Numbered from the stretch's first letter, positions 37,949 to 47,559 are shown. The stretch: DNA of 64,000 nucleotides from Clostridium sp. AM58-1XD (GCF_003464085.1 NZ_QSDR01000016.1:44727-108726), one strand, 5' to 3'. Notes: a model not told the origin generated them from the letters alone. Numbers and translations: made by a program.

Positions 37949-38821
37949 CTAATTCAACATATCTTCGGTAACTGCGCCTGTGGAGCTTGCTACAGTCACA
38001 TAAACCATGCCATTTTCTACCTTCCATTTATATCTGTATATCCTGTTCGGACTATACATAACGGCGCACTTATTACAAATATCGTGTGCTAATTCCGCAG
38101 AAACTTCGTCGGAGTTCGATACTGTAAAAGTATGTTTTACTACGCCTGTAAGCTTAGGATCTGTTTTTTTAGCTTCTGCGCACACACTGCTATAGCTTGC
38201 TTTCCATTTATTTGCAAAATCCATTTTCCACGCTTCTAACGACTCATTCATTGCAATCTTATGATTCATTGCACGTATTTCTTTAATGATTGCTTCATAA
38301 TTTTCTTCCGATATCATACCCAGCATTAATACTGCATCGTATCGAAGTTCAAATTCATCTGCATAAACTCCATCCATCCAGTTTTTCACAAGTACATCAT
38401 AAATTTCTTTCCCAAATTCGCCATATCTGCCCATACCTGCCACCGGATCGCCTTGTGAGGTTCTTCCGTACCATGTGCCATCATCCTCCACGTCAAAAAC
38501 TTCTACCTGTATCTTTGTTCCGTCTCCTGCGTCAATTTCCATAAATTTTCTTACAGAATCAATCACGACACCGTCCGTACCGACATAATAATTATCTGGT
38601 GTCCACGAACTACGGAGCATATAGCCATCAGCCCCAATGTAGTACCACAGCCCCTCTGAATCCTGATACCAGGAATTTGTTATGTAAGAACCATCGCTAT
38701 TTTTCGCTTTCCATCCCTTAGAATCCTGTACCCATCCGTCCGCAAAGGAGGTAATTGAAGTTGAAACTGATAAGCATAATGCAAGTATTAATACGATTAA
38801 TCTTTTAATTGACTTCCTCAT
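37949..38821 (-). CDS. Secreted protein with cell-wall-binding repeats and unknown domain
   Basis: A 290-aa protein: signal peptide (LIVLILALCLSVSTSITSFA), two N-terminal wall-binding repeats (GWVQDSKGWKAKNSDGSYIT; SWYQDSEGLWYYIGADGYML) and a C-terminal domain from about residue 90 (RKFMEIDAGDGTKIQVEVFD; DEFELRYDAVLMLGMISEEN). I do not recognise the last domain. Repeats at the N-terminus rather than the C-terminus invert the arrangement of the neighbour at 36566. It follows the transpeptidase pseudogene on the same strand. Confidence 0.8.
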   Translation of the reverse strand: MRKSIKRLIVLILALCLSVSTSITSFADGWVQDSKGWKAKNSDGSYITNSWYQDSEGLWYYIGADGYMLRSSWTPDNYYVGTDGVVIDSVRKFMEIDAGDGTKIQVEVFDVEDDGTWYGRTSQGDPVAGMGRYGEFGKEIYDVLVKNWMDGVYADEFELRYDAVLMLGMISEENYEAIIKEIRAMNHKIAMNESLEAWKMDFANKWKASYSSVCAEAKKTDPKLTGVVKHTFTVSNSDEVSAELAHDICNKCAVMYSPNRIYRYKWKVENGMVYVTVASSTGAVTEDMLN

Positions 38822-39205
38822 ACTATAATTCTCCTAATATTTTTCCTATTATTTAAGAGTAATAAAATCGACTGACTTCTTCCGCCTTTTTGCTGTTTTC
38901 GTGTTTAAAGTTGTAACGGATACATTTTCTTCATACCTTCTTTACCTCACTTTTATTTTTTATTCTGCTTGCAAAACTCTTCGGTCTTTCCCTGATTTAC
39001 ATAATGCAAATCATCTTTCACCTCATATCCTTACTATAAACTATTAGTTGTTTATTTTCAACTATAAGTTGTAATTCGATTTTAATTTGCCGCCTTTCAT
39101 TTAAAATAAAGAGTAAAATACGATAACCTGCACGCTCTGCGCACAGGTCGCTATCAGTAATTAATTTGAATAAATATTTTCTTGAAAAAATTGTAAAATA
39201 AAGTG
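38822..39205. other. Intergenic, AT-rich, no gene seen
   Basis: About 380 bases before the tRNA-Met promoter. It is strongly AT-rich. A minus-strand frame near 39018-39212 has no ribosome site and unlikely composition. It should hold the promoter of the minus-strand wall-binding protein, but no single box is convincing. Confidence 0.4.
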
Positions 39206-39234
39206 TTGACAATTAAAACAATTCGTATTATACT
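39206..39234 (+). promoter_or_regulatory. Promoter of tRNA-Met
   Basis: TTGACA (39206-39211), 17-base spacer, TATACT (39229-39234), 45 bases before the tRNA. Confidence 0.85.
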
Positions 39235-39278
39235 ATCTAAGCAGTCGAGAGAAACAAGCACTGCAAACAACAGAATAT

Positions 39279-39352
39279 GGCGGAATAGCTCAGTTGGCTA
39301 GAGCACACGGTTCATACCCGTGGTGTCGAGAGTTCAAATCTCCCTTCCGCTA
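39279..39352 (+). tRNA. tRNA-Met, elongator type (anticodon CAT)
   Basis: Acceptor GGCGGAA/TTCCGCT (G-U at the first pair, as in Bacillus elongator Met), D arm GCTCAGTTGGCTAGAGC, anticodon stem CACGG/CCGTG with loop TTCATAC, T arm GAGAG TTCAAAT CTCCC. Discriminator A. Context and acceptor fit elongator Met rather than initiator; Ile2 with modified C cannot be excluded without modification data. Confidence 0.9.
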
Positions 39353-39357
39353 CTGAA

Positions 39358-39395
39358 AATCCCTCGTAAGTTTATGGCTTACGAGGGATTTTTTG
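39358..39395 (+). terminator. Terminator after tRNA-Met
   Basis: AATCCCTCGTAAG and CTTACGAGGGATT form a 13-bp stem with loop TTTATGG followed by TTTT. Confidence 0.85.
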
Positions 39396-39521
39396 GTGTC
39401 ACAGTAAAAATAAACCATCTGCTCTGCAGGTGGAGAGAATATCTTCAGATAAAAGCAACTCCTGTGCTAAAATAGATGTAGGTCTGCAAACCACAAATAA
39501 AAAAGCACAGAAGGTCCAATA

Positions 39522-39994
39522 ATGGACAATAATAGTTTAGCTCATACAAAATGGGATTGCAAGTATCATCTGGTTTTTGCACCAAAATATCGTAGGCAGG
39601 TAATATATAAAGATATCAAGGCCGATGTAGGCCAAATACTAGGGACCTTATGCCGAAAAAAAGGGATTGAGATAATCGAGGCGCAATGCATGCCAGATCA
39701 TTTCCATATGCTGGTAAGCATTCCGCCCAATATTCAGTGTCAGAGATGGTGGGATATTTCAAAAGAAAAAGTTCACTCATGATATTCGAGAAGCATGCGA
39801 ACCTAAAGTATAAGTACGGAAATCGTCATTTCTGGTGCCGTGGATATTACGTGGACACAGTAGGGAAGAATACGGCGGCCATAAAGGCATACATACAAAA
39901 TCAGATAAAGGAGGACTTTGAATATGACCATATGACGTTAGTAGAGTACATTGACCCGTTTACGGGTGAGCCGGTGAAGAAAAACAAGAAGTAA
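39522..39994 (+). mobile_element. tnpA: IS200/IS605-type TnpA transposase, frameshifted
   Basis: The first frame carries the HUH active motif DHFHMLVSIPP near residue 60 and starts AHTKWDCKYHLVFAPKYRRQ. It breaks at AA 39729-39730: restoring one A gives IPPKYSVSEMVGYFKRKSSL and the second frame, with the catalytic Tyr in AIKAYIQNQIKED. Restored length 157 aa is normal for IS200 TnpA. There is no TnpB. The element stands between tRNA-Met and the glycine-rich protein, whose stop codon is next to the right flank. The ends of the IS are not resolved; a possible right-end hairpin lies near 40035-40060. Confidence 0.9.
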
Positions 39995-40074
39995 GACTCT
40001 TAAGAGTCAGTAGGTAGTCAAAGCAAACCAGCAAGCCCCCCTTAGAGGCTAAGCGGGAGTAAGGAAGTGCTTTA

Positions 40075-41634
40075 TCAATACCCCCAACGTACAATAACAA
40101 TGCCAGAGCCACCAGATGCAGAGCCAGTTGTGCCAACACCCTTTCTGGTTCCTGCACCACCTCCACCGCCTCCGGTATTGGCGTCTCCAGGTGTTGGTTC
40201 TATATTATTAACTTTTTCCCCTCCATGTCCGCCACCACCAACACCGCCATTACCATACCAATACCCTTGGTTTCCGCTTTTATTGTACCATCCGCCGCCT
40301 CCACCGCCTCCAGAATACAAAGTTCCATTTGATTCTTCAAAGGCACGTGTCGTAATTCCCTGTCCATAATTTTTTATATTGTAAACATTTGCTTCATTCT
40401 CCATTGCATCTTGATCTAGAATATATCCATTACTACTGTAAGCGTTTTCACCATCACTACAGCCAATTGTATTTCCTTCTACACTGGCCCCTCCTGCTGA
40501 TCCTCCAGAGCCAGGAGAACCAGCATCATAATACGCAGTACTCGAACTCTGTGCTGTAAAACCTCCACGTGAAAAACAGAGGGAACCTAACGAGGAAGAT
40601 CCTCCTCTTGATACTTGATTCCATGTTTTTTTGCTATTATTCGTATTCGAATTGCCTCCAGCGGCTCCAGCGCCTATAGTAACAGCATATGTCTGCCCCG
40701 AAATAACAGACGCGTGTATTTTTGTCCTTGTATAACCAGCTCCGCCTCCGCAACCACCTTTATCATATGTCGTTGAGGCATTGTTCTGGCCACCGCCTCC
40801 TCCTCCTCCAACGCAAAATATGTCAATACATGTTGTGTTCGCCGGTACAGTAAACGTTCCGGAAGAAGTAAATATCTGCTGTCCTCTTGCTTTAGTTGAT
40901 GCTGCAGCCTGTAAATATCCAGAATACATATTCCCTGCTGAACATGTGCAATACACCCATATTCGAAAATAATATGCAGTTCCGCTGCTCCCTTCCTGAG
41001 CGCCACCGATAATTACGCTGGAACTGCCTCCTAATGCCGCATTGTTTCCTGTTCCCTGATAGAAAAGCTGTCCGTCCGATATGTTGCCTGGATAACCGCC
41101 TAGTTTCCCTCTGATTATGACTCCGGAATATGGTCCATTTGACGGCCATTTCCATGTACATGTAAACTGGGTTGCTGAGTAAGCTGCAACACTAAAAGAA
41201 GCTGCTGGACTTACCGCCATATTTCCCGTCCGTTTGACCCCATCCTTCCAGTATGTTTTTCCATTATAGACATACTTATCCTCTGCTGTTGCACCGCCCG
41301 TCTGGCTCGCCAGACTGTTGGCAGTCACCTTCCCGGCTCCATTGTGATATCCTGTGGGAATCGTATAGCTTCCGCCACTGTTCAGTGCTGCCGTCTTTGC
41401 TCCCTGGTTTGCCATGGTTCCCGTTCTCTTCGTTTTTGCATTCACGTTATAATACGTCTTTCCCGCAAGTACAGTGGAATCCGCCGCGTCTCCGGTCAAT
41501 TCCAGCGTACCGGCAGCTGGCTCATCACTTCCTCTTACTCCAGCGGTCTTTCCTTTCAATACGTCAGCTGCTGCCGCTGTCAATTCATCCGTATCCAGGC
41601 CGCTGCCGCCACCTGCATTTGTATATACCGGCAT
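40075..41634 (-). CDS. Orphan phage-tail-like glycine-rich protein
   Basis: A 519-aa protein starting MPVYTNAGGGSGLDTDEL after AGGAGG. Repeating TGTMAN and KTYWKDGVKRTGNMA modules (residues about 40-165) recall phage tail and tail-fibre tail-spike modules. After a beta segment (SGVIIRGKLGGYPGNI), the C-terminal half is glycine-rich: a TFTVPANTTCIDIFCVGG strand introduces GGGGGGG runs typical of receptor-binding tail proteins, closing in VIVRWGY. No other phage gene is near, so this is a remnant or a recruited fibre. No signal peptide. Confidence 0.8.
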   Translation of the reverse strand: MPVYTNAGGGSGLDTDELTAAAADVLKGKTAGVRGSDEPAAGTLELTGDAADSTVLAGKTYYNVNAKTKRTGTMANQGAKTAALNSGGSYTIPTGYHNGAGKVTANSLASQTGGATAEDKYVYNGKTYWKDGVKRTGNMAVSPAASFSVAAYSATQFTCTWKWPSNGPYSGVIIRGKLGGYPGNISDGQLFYQGTGNNAALGGSSSVIIGGAQEGSSGTAYYFRIWVYCTCSAGNMYSGYLQAAASTKARGQQIFTSSGTFTVPANTTCIDIFCVGGGGGGGQNNASTTYDKGGCGGGAGYTRTKIHASVISGQTYAVTIGAGAAGGNSNTNNSKKTWNQVSRGGSSSLGSLCFSRGGFTAQSSSTAYYDAGSPGSGGSAGGASVEGNTIGCSDGENAYSSNGYILDQDAMENEANVYNIKNYGQGITTRAFEESNGTLYSGGGGGGGWYNKSGNQGYWYGNGGVGGGGHGGEKVNNIEPTPGDANTGGGGGGAGTRKGVGTTGSASGGSGIVIVRWGY

Positions 41635-41836
41635 TCTTTAATCCTCCTTTGTATTTTTCACTGCGCTCGTTCCCCGTTATAAAAAAGCGAGAAACGTCTT
41701 GACCCGACGGTCAAGCTATGCAGCCAATAGTTCCGCGCTTTCCATGCACATCACTATCTTTTGTTATGATCATCATACACCAGTATTCGGGACAATTTGT
41801 CCCCATTTAAATATATTTGTAAACCTCCCATCAACG

Positions 41837-41863
41837 TAAAAAAAGCCTGGAATTCTCCAGACT
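41837..41863 (-). terminator. Terminator of the first TTT/RraA operon
   Basis: GTCTGGA GAAT TCCAGGC followed by TTTTTTT on the minus strand, about 60 bases past the RraA stop. Confidence 0.85.
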
Positions 41864-41920
41864 TTTTCTTTTTATGTATACCTGCTGTTCTGTTGATTTA
41901 CATCCAGTCCGCTATCCGCC

Positions 41921-42643
41921 CTATTGCTTTTCCGCCTGCTTTCTGGCCTCTGTCATATCATTTCTCCAGGAATCCAGTTCCTCTATCGTAGGCTTTCTGC
42001 CCTCTGCAATTGCCTTTCGGCACGGTTCCAGCATAGGCAGTTCTGCTGCCGCTGCCCTCCTGCATGCTTCTGCCAGCACAGGAGCGATCTCGTGAGGAAT
42101 TTTTACTACGCCATGGATGTCCGCATGCAGTAGATCTCCTGGATATATATCAAGCCCAAGTATAGAAACGGGGCAGCCGCATTCCACCACATGCGTATAT
42201 CCGTGAGCCACTTCAACAGATGTGGAGAAGAACTGAAATCCCAGTTCTCCGGCCTCTTTAATATCCCTGACGCCCCCGTCGGTCAGCGTTCCCACACAGC
42301 CGATGGATTTATGTACCGTCGCCTGGACTTCTCCCCAAAATGCCGCCGCAGGCTCTTTGTCAATGTCCTGAACCACGGCGATTGTAGGATCAGCCATTCC
42401 TCTTACATGCCCGTAATATTCCATCAGCTTCTGATGAGCATCCGGCCGTGGAAATCTGCCTCCGGCCTTTGCCGTTGCCGCATATCCCACCATCGGCTTT
42501 CCTGCAGGCGTCCGGAGGATCATGCCCGGCTTCATATAGCCCTCCACCCGGCTTCTGCAATGAAATGTTTCCAGCGCATTACATACAGTAGGTGTGTCGA
42601 ACATCTCCAGTTCTTCAATCTGTTCCTTTGTCAGTTTTTTCAT
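41921..42643 (-). CDS. RraA-family aldolase-like protein (locus 1)
   Basis: A 240-aa protein starting MKKLTKEQIEELEMFDTPTV at 42643, after AGGAG; a much longer in-frame extension overlaps tctA. The RraA fold covers oxaloacetate/4-hydroxy-4-methyl-2-oxoglutarate aldolases and the RNase E regulator. Active-site features seen: GTLTDGGVRDIKEAG (the GGxxRD motif) and YPGDLLHADIHGVVKIP. It is the last gene of the IclR-linked locus. Probably a small carboxylic-acid aldolase or decarboxylase acting on what the transporter brings in; the true substrate is unknown. Confidence 0.88.
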   Translation of the reverse strand: MKKLTKEQIEELEMFDTPTVCNALETFHCRSRVEGYMKPGMILRTPAGKPMVGYAATAKAGGRFPRPDAHQKLMEYYGHVRGMADPTIAVVQDIDKEPAAAFWGEVQATVHKSIGCVGTLTDGGVRDIKEAGELGFQFFSTSVEVAHGYTHVVECGCPVSILGLDIYPGDLLHADIHGVVKIPHEIAPVLAEACRRAAAAELPMLEPCRKAIAEGRKPTIEELDSWRNDMTEARKQAEKQ

Positions 42644-42690
42644 GGCACTTCTCCTTTTGTTCATCTCTATATTGCGCTCCGTCCCTGTAT

Positions 42691-44181
42691 TTACGCCGTC
42701 TGCCTTTGTCTCACGGCCCGTATACAGGCTGCGATTACAATTATTGCCGTTGCTGCTAAGATTGTTCCTGATATGGGAGATGTTAAAAACGGGACAAAGT
42801 TTCCAAGGCTTCTCTGCATGCCCCGGCAGTAATTGAGCTCTATAATCGGTCCCAGTATCATTCCCAAAATCACTGTAGCCAAGGAAAATCCCAATTTTTC
42901 CAAGGCAAATCCCAGTAGCCCAAAACCAATCATACACCACACATCAAATATGCGGTTATTCACAGTATAAGCTCCTACTCCGCAGAGGGCTGCCACAACA
43001 GGAAGCAGAATATAACTTTTTATAGTCAGTATTCTGACGAATATACGTATTCCAAAATACTCCACAACCAACATGAAAAAATGAGCCAGAAGCGCTGCTG
43101 CGAATACACTGTATACAAGTCTTGCCTCTTTTTCAAAAAGCAGCGGTCCCGGCGTAATCCCATGAATCATAAATGCTGCCAGAAGGATAGCGGTTGTGTT
43201 ATCTCCCGGTATTCCCAAGGTCATAAGTGGAATCATTGCACCTCCTACAGTTGCATTGTTGGAAGTCTCTGAAGCTACAATACCATCTATAATACCGGTT
43301 CCGAATTTTTCTGGGTAATGAGATTTCTTCTTTACTGCCGCATAAGCCGCCAGATTTGATACGCTTCCTCCAAGTCCAGGTAGTATCCCTATCCCCACAC
43401 CGATTAGAGCTGACAAAATTGCATTTCCTGTCTGCTCTTTCATTTCTTTCAATGAAAATCCAAACCCTTTCATACGGAATTTCAACACTTTACCCTGATC
43501 GGTCCCTAATTCTCGGTTTCCTGCGTTCAGCAGCTGTGATACTGCATAAAATCCGATCATAACCGTCAAAATATTAAATCCTCCTCGCAGATCCTTTAGG
43601 CCAAAAGTATATCTAGGAAACGGGCTGATCGATCCGACTCCCACGAATGAGATAAAAAATCCAATAACAGCGCCAATAAGGCTTTTGAGCATGGAGCCGC
43701 TGCCCACAGCTGAAATAATCGTCAATGCAAAAATTCCTACTGCAAAATATTCATAATAGCTGAATTGCAGCGTCACTTTTGCCAGCAGCGGTGCCATAAT
43801 CGACAGCAATACTATGCTGATAATGCCTCCGATAAAGGAGAATACAATTCCGATTCCCAAAGCTCTTCCTGCTTCCCCTTTTTCCGCCATCGGAGCTCCG
43901 TCGAATGTGGTAGCCATTGCGGCCGGTGTACCCGGAATTTTAAGCAGCACTGCCGATATCAGTCCGCCTGACATACTGCCTACATATAGAGAAATCATAA
44001 GCGCCAAAGAAGTTACGGAATTGAATCCGAACGACAGAGGAAGAAACAGCGCCAGAGTCATGGCTCCTGATATACCCGGAGTCGCTCCTCCGATTATTCC
44101 AAATACAGTTCCAACCAGCATCATTCCCAGCACATGAGGATTGAGAATATCAGCACATCCCCCGAGCAGCAAATCCCACAT
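42691..44181 (-). CDS. tctA: TTT transporter large membrane subunit (locus 1)
   Basis: About 496 aa starting MWDLLLGGCADILNPHVL at 44181, after GGGGGG; the longer upstream frame is not supported. TctA-family features are ATPGISGAMTLALFLPLSFG near the start, VLLKIPGTPAAMATTFDGAP, LIGVGIGILPGLGGSVSNLA and GIIDGIVASETSNNATVGGA, with about ten hydrophobic spans. With TctB and the TctC binding protein it imports di- or tricarboxylates or related sugar acids. It follows tctB by 14 bases. Confidence 0.93.
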   Translation of the reverse strand: MWDLLLGGCADILNPHVLGMMLVGTVFGIIGGATPGISGAMTLALFLPLSFGFNSVTSLALMISLYVGSMSGGLISAVLLKIPGTPAAMATTFDGAPMAEKGEAGRALGIGIVFSFIGGIISIVLLSIMAPLLAKVTLQFSYYEYFAVGIFALTIISAVGSGSMLKSLIGAVIGFFISFVGVGSISPFPRYTFGLKDLRGGFNILTVMIGFYAVSQLLNAGNRELGTDQGKVLKFRMKGFGFSLKEMKEQTGNAILSALIGVGIGILPGLGGSVSNLAAYAAVKKKSHYPEKFGTGIIDGIVASETSNNATVGGAMIPLMTLGIPGDNTTAILLAAFMIHGITPGPLLFEKEARLVYSVFAAALLAHFFMLVVEYFGIRIFVRILTIKSYILLPVVAALCGVGAYTVNNRIFDVWCMIGFGLLGFALEKLGFSLATVILGMILGPIIELNYCRGMQRSLGNFVPFLTSPISGTILAATAIIVIAACIRAVRQRQTA

Positions 44182-44195
44182 ACCAATTCCCCCCT

Positions 44196-44687
44196 TTATT
44201 TCAGAATGCCGGCCGGCAGCTGAACGTGAAACACAAGTACAAATATTCCATAAACTGCGGCGGTAACAGCGATAGAGATCAAGACGAACACTGCCTTCTT
44301 TCTTTCCTGTTTCGGACATAATATCATGATCAATGAGAAGATAAATATAGGCGTAGAGATCAGATAACCTGCCTTCTTTAAAACTGCAGCATACATAAGA
44401 AATACTGCCAGAATTGATATCGTACGGACAGTAATTCCCATCTTTCTGCCGCCAGACGCTGCCTGTCCCTGGGCCTGTTCTTCTTTCCTGTTCTCCATCA
44501 ATGATGTTCCTGAAAGCAGCGCTCCCAGCACACACAAAATTACAGCACACAGCCGCGGCACTGTTGACGCGCTGACACCTCCTGATGTATCTTTTATGTG
44601 AAAGGAGGAAAGATAGGCGATTCCTCCCATGATCATTACCGACAATCCAATGCACATATCTTTTTGTTTGTCCGTAAAAGTTTTCAT
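44196..44687 (-). CDS. tctB: TTT transporter small membrane subunit (locus 1)
   Basis: A 163-aa TctB protein with about four hydrophobic spans, starting after GGAGG. TctB proteins are poorly conserved; family fit is based on size, KTFTDKQKDMCIGLSVMIMG, the late FVLISIAVTAAVYGIFVLVF span, and its place between tctC and tctA. Confidence 0.85.
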   Translation of the reverse strand: MKTFTDKQKDMCIGLSVMIMGGIAYLSSFHIKDTSGGVSASTVPRLCAVILCVLGALLSGTSLMENRKEEQAQGQAASGGRKMGITVRTISILAVFLMYAAVLKKAGYLISTPIFIFSLIMILCPKQERKKAVFVLISIAVTAAVYGIFVLVFHVQLPAGILK

Positions 44688-44704
44688 CCCATTCCTCCGG
44701 TCTG

Positions 44705-45757
44705 TCAGTCCATCAATTCTGCCAGTTTCTTATATCCCGATTCCGCTTCCAGCAGATATGCCGTCGCATCCGCAGAATTCATGTAAAGAGGCGTCGTATA
44801 ATTTGCTTCTGCTGCCTTTACATACTCCGGATTTTCCACGACTTTTTCCAAAGCTGCCGAAAATTTATCTACAACAGCCTGATCCGTCTCTTTTGGCATA
44901 GCAAAAAAGAAATATTTATCAATACCAATTCCCAGATCATAGCCTTGTTCCTTTAAAGTAGGTATCTCCGGAAGCAGCTCATTTCTTTCATCACTCATCA
45001 GGCATAATGGGATAAAATCTCCATTTTCCACATAATCCCGAATCAAGCCGTACTGATTTCCCATAATGTCAATTTTACCAGCCAGGAGCTGCACTATCTT
45101 CTCTCCGTTGCTTTCGATATCTGTCAGATTAAAATCTACACCGAGCGCTTTCTCCAGAATCAGAGCGTTCGCATAGGAAAAACCGCCCGGCTGCATCGCC
45201 GGCAGTTCAATTGTTCCAGGATTTTCCTTTGCTGCCTGTATGAGCTCATCAACCGTCTGATAAGGCGAATCCTTTCTCGTCGCGAATACCAGCGTTGAGT
45301 CAAATACGCCAATCCCTGCAATCTTGAAATCTGATACTCCAAGGTCTGATACTCCAAACGCCTTTGGAAGAAAGGCTTCCGGATTGAAAAATAATACTGT
45401 ATATCCGTCGGGGTCCGCATCGTAAACCTGTGACGTACCAATCGTTCCGCTGGCACCCGCAACGTTCACGACAACCACAGGGACGCCCAGCTCTTTTTCC
45501 AGATGGCTGACAAACAGCCGTGCAGCCGTGTCCGTATCTCCGCCTGCCTTAGCAGGTACAATAATCTGAATCGCTTTCTGCGGATAATCCGTATCCACTG
45601 CAGATGCCTTTTCTCCATCCGCCCCCTTTTTGCCGCCGTTTTCTTCTGATTTCTGTACACTCTCTGCCACCGATTCCTGCTGACCGTTTCCACGGCAAGC
45701 CGTTAAACTGCCCATCCCCAGTACAAGTGTTAATAACAGTGCTGCTCTCAGCCTCAT
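44705..45757 (-). CDS. tctC: TTT solute-binding lipoprotein (locus 1)
   Basis: A 350-aa extracytoplasmic binding protein (Bug/TctC family). Lipoprotein signal MRLRAALLLTLVLGMGSLTAC with lipobox LTAC. YPQKAIQIIVPAKAGGDTDT is the family N-terminal strand; VAGASGTIGTSQVYDADPDG and ALILEKALGVDFNL fit the Bug fold. Precedes tctB with a short gap. Ligand unknown. Confidence 0.93.
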   Translation of the reverse strand: MRLRAALLLTLVLGMGSLTACRGNGQQESVAESVQKSEENGGKKGADGEKASAVDTDYPQKAIQIIVPAKAGGDTDTAARLFVSHLEKELGVPVVVVNVAGASGTIGTSQVYDADPDGYTVLFFNPEAFLPKAFGVSDLGVSDFKIAGIGVFDSTLVFATRKDSPYQTVDELIQAAKENPGTIELPAMQPGGFSYANALILEKALGVDFNLTDIESNGEKIVQLLAGKIDIMGNQYGLIRDYVENGDFIPLCLMSDERNELLPEIPTLKEQGYDLGIGIDKYFFFAMPKETDQAVVDKFSAALEKVVENPEYVKAAEANYTTPLYMNSADATAYLLEAESGYKKLAELMD

Positions 45758-45780
45758 AACTTTAGTTTCTCCTCTCCAAA

Positions 45781-46722
45781 TTAAAGTATCTCTGCAAACG
45801 GGTTACTCTGATAAAATGTTTTTATAACTTCCCTTATTTCGTCTTCTGTTAGCCTTATGTATGGAAAGCCGGCAATTACCTCATCGTAATTATCTTTATA
45901 AAAAACATCGAATCCGGGAGTTTCGGATATCCAGGCTCTCTGTGCCGGACGAATAGTCACTTCAGGATTAAACAGCCACGCAAAATCAAACATTTTTTCC
46001 GGATGCCCCAGCGTAAAGCAGATCTTACCCATATATCTGTAGGACCGGATAGGGTCATCCTCTGTCAGCTTTTTCTTCCTTATCAGACCTTCTATATCAA
46101 ACACACACGGCACTGCTCGTTCTACTGTCCAGCCGATCTTACGCATAGCTTCGATCGCATATATCTCCAGAATCTTGGGATCAAAACTGATCTCAAAATT
46201 GGGATGGACATGTGTGACGCTGTCGTCTGCAACGTACTGAAGAGCCTTTTTCCAATGCCATGAGTTGAAATACGTACGAATCGCTTCTTCTTCCCGCGGC
46301 CCTACCACTTTAAACGGAATATCATTTGTAAACTGATTCATGCATTCCCTGTCCCAGGAAAGCACATTTTTACCATGTTCTGACTCGGGAGCGCTCTCCG
46401 GCATGGCTTCCAGAACAGCATCCTCATTGAACCGGAAAATCATTTCCCAGTGTGGGCAGCCCGTCGGATGGATTCCATGGATGCAGCCCAGCTGATTTCT
46501 GGGAGACTGTGCATGCATACTCCTGTCCAGCGGACGGTTTACCGCCTCAAAATAGGCCGGTATAATGCTGTACATGGAATCCGGATGGATTGAGGTATCC
46601 ACATACAGATGAGCGTGGTATACCTCTTCGCCGTAATTTCTGATCAAATGATGCTCCATAAAATCGCACCACTGTCTTCCTCTAAAATAATCGCTGACCC
46701 CTTTTACAAGGTGTTCTCTCAT
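45781..46722 (-). CDS. Uncharacterised 313-aa protein of the TTT/RraA locus
   Basis: Starts MREHLVKGVSDYFRGRQW at 46722, ten bases after AGGAGG. No signal peptide or membrane span. Histidine-rich stretches (YHAHLYVDTSIHPDSMYS; GCIHGIHPTGCPHWEMIF) might bind metal. A later region reads NWSHWKKAL-like and HVHPNFEISFDPKILEIYAI. I do not recognise the family. It lies between the IclR regulator and tctC in one direction, so it may be an enzyme of the same pathway; metal-dependent hydrolase or decarboxylase is only a guess. Confidence 0.65.
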   Translation of the reverse strand: MREHLVKGVSDYFRGRQWCDFMEHHLIRNYGEEVYHAHLYVDTSIHPDSMYSIIPAYFEAVNRPLDRSMHAQSPRNQLGCIHGIHPTGCPHWEMIFRFNEDAVLEAMPESAPESEHGKNVLSWDRECMNQFTNDIPFKVVGPREEEAIRTYFNSWHWKKALQYVADDSVTHVHPNFEISFDPKILEIYAIEAMRKIGWTVERAVPCVFDIEGLIRKKKLTEDDPIRSYRYMGKICFTLGHPEKMFDFAWLFNPEVTIRPAQRAWISETPGFDVFYKDNYDEVIAGFPYIRLTEDEIREVIKTFYQSNPFAEIL

Positions 46723-46764
46723 TTTTCTTGTTCCTCCTGCTTCTGCAGGTACACAAATCATACA

Positions 46765-47559
46765 TCAGCCAATCGGCGGCGCAGAATATCCGGCAGCATA
46801 AGAAATGCTGGTCGCTGTATTCGCAAGTTCTGGAATAAGGCTCTTTAGCCCATCCGGATCGACTACGCTGTCAAAACTACCGATCGATACGCTAGCCGCT
46901 ATTTTCCCTGTATAATCGTAAATCGGAGCGGCAACCGCATTCACATGCCTGATGTGTTCTTCTCTGCACCATGCAATTTTAGTGTGTCGGATTTCCTGAA
47001 TTTCCTTCATCAGCTCACCTTTATCCGTAATCGAACGTTCCGTGTAGGCAGCCATTCCATTTTTCTCTAGCAGCCGGTCGATTTCTTCATCCTCTAGGCC
47101 GGCTAAAAGTACTTTTCCTACCGCTGTCGCATGGGCTTTTAATCTCGTCCCCGGATCAAATTCAAAGTGCGCAATCCCGCTTCCATTAAAGCGGTGTATG
47201 GAAAATACTTCTCCTCCTTCGATTACAGCCATATTGATATTCAGTTCCGGATGGCTGCTGTGAAGCGCCTGTAAAATAGGAAGAGCAATCCTTCTGATCT
47301 GCATGGAGTTGATCACGTTGTTGCATAACGGAAGAATCTTCAATGAAATCCTGAATTTTTCGGTTTCCGGATTGTAATGCAGATAACCGCAGTTCTGTAA
47401 GGTAGTGAGCGTACGGAAAGCCATATTGGCACTGATCCCTAATTCTTTCTGAATCATTACAGAAGACAGTTCATTTCCTATTGTTAAAAAGCAATCTAAA
47501 ATGTGACATGCATTTTCGACTGAACTTATGTTGTAAGATGGTGATTTTTCTTTATTCAT
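46765..47559 (-). CDS. IclR-family transcriptional regulator
   Basis: A 264-aa protein: N-terminal winged helix-turn-helix (NACHILDCFLTIGNELSSVM, IQKELGISANMAFRTLTTLQ) and a C-terminal effector domain with FDPGTRLKAHATAVGKVLLAG and VAAPIYDYTGKIAASVSIGS, the GAF-like small-molecule pocket. Starts after AAGGAG. It reads into the 313-aa gene and TTT locus 1 and probably controls them in response to the transported acid. Confidence 0.93.
   Translation of the reverse strand: MNKEKSPSYNISSVENACHILDCFLTIGNELSSVMIQKELGISANMAFRTLTTLQNCGYLHYNPETEKFRISLKILPLCNNVINSMQIRRIALPILQALHSSHPELNINMAVIEGGEVFSIHRFNGSGIAHFEFDPGTRLKAHATAVGKVLLAGLEDEEIDRLLEKNGMAAYTERSITDKGELMKEIQEIRHTKIAWCREEHIRHVNAVAAPIYDYTGKIAASVSIGSFDSVVDPDGLKSLIPELANTATSISYAAGYSAPPIG

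Noticed and set aside
39018..39212. Minus-strand ORF of 64 codons
   Set aside because: AT-rich with no ribosome site, in a region dominated by the tRNA promoter.
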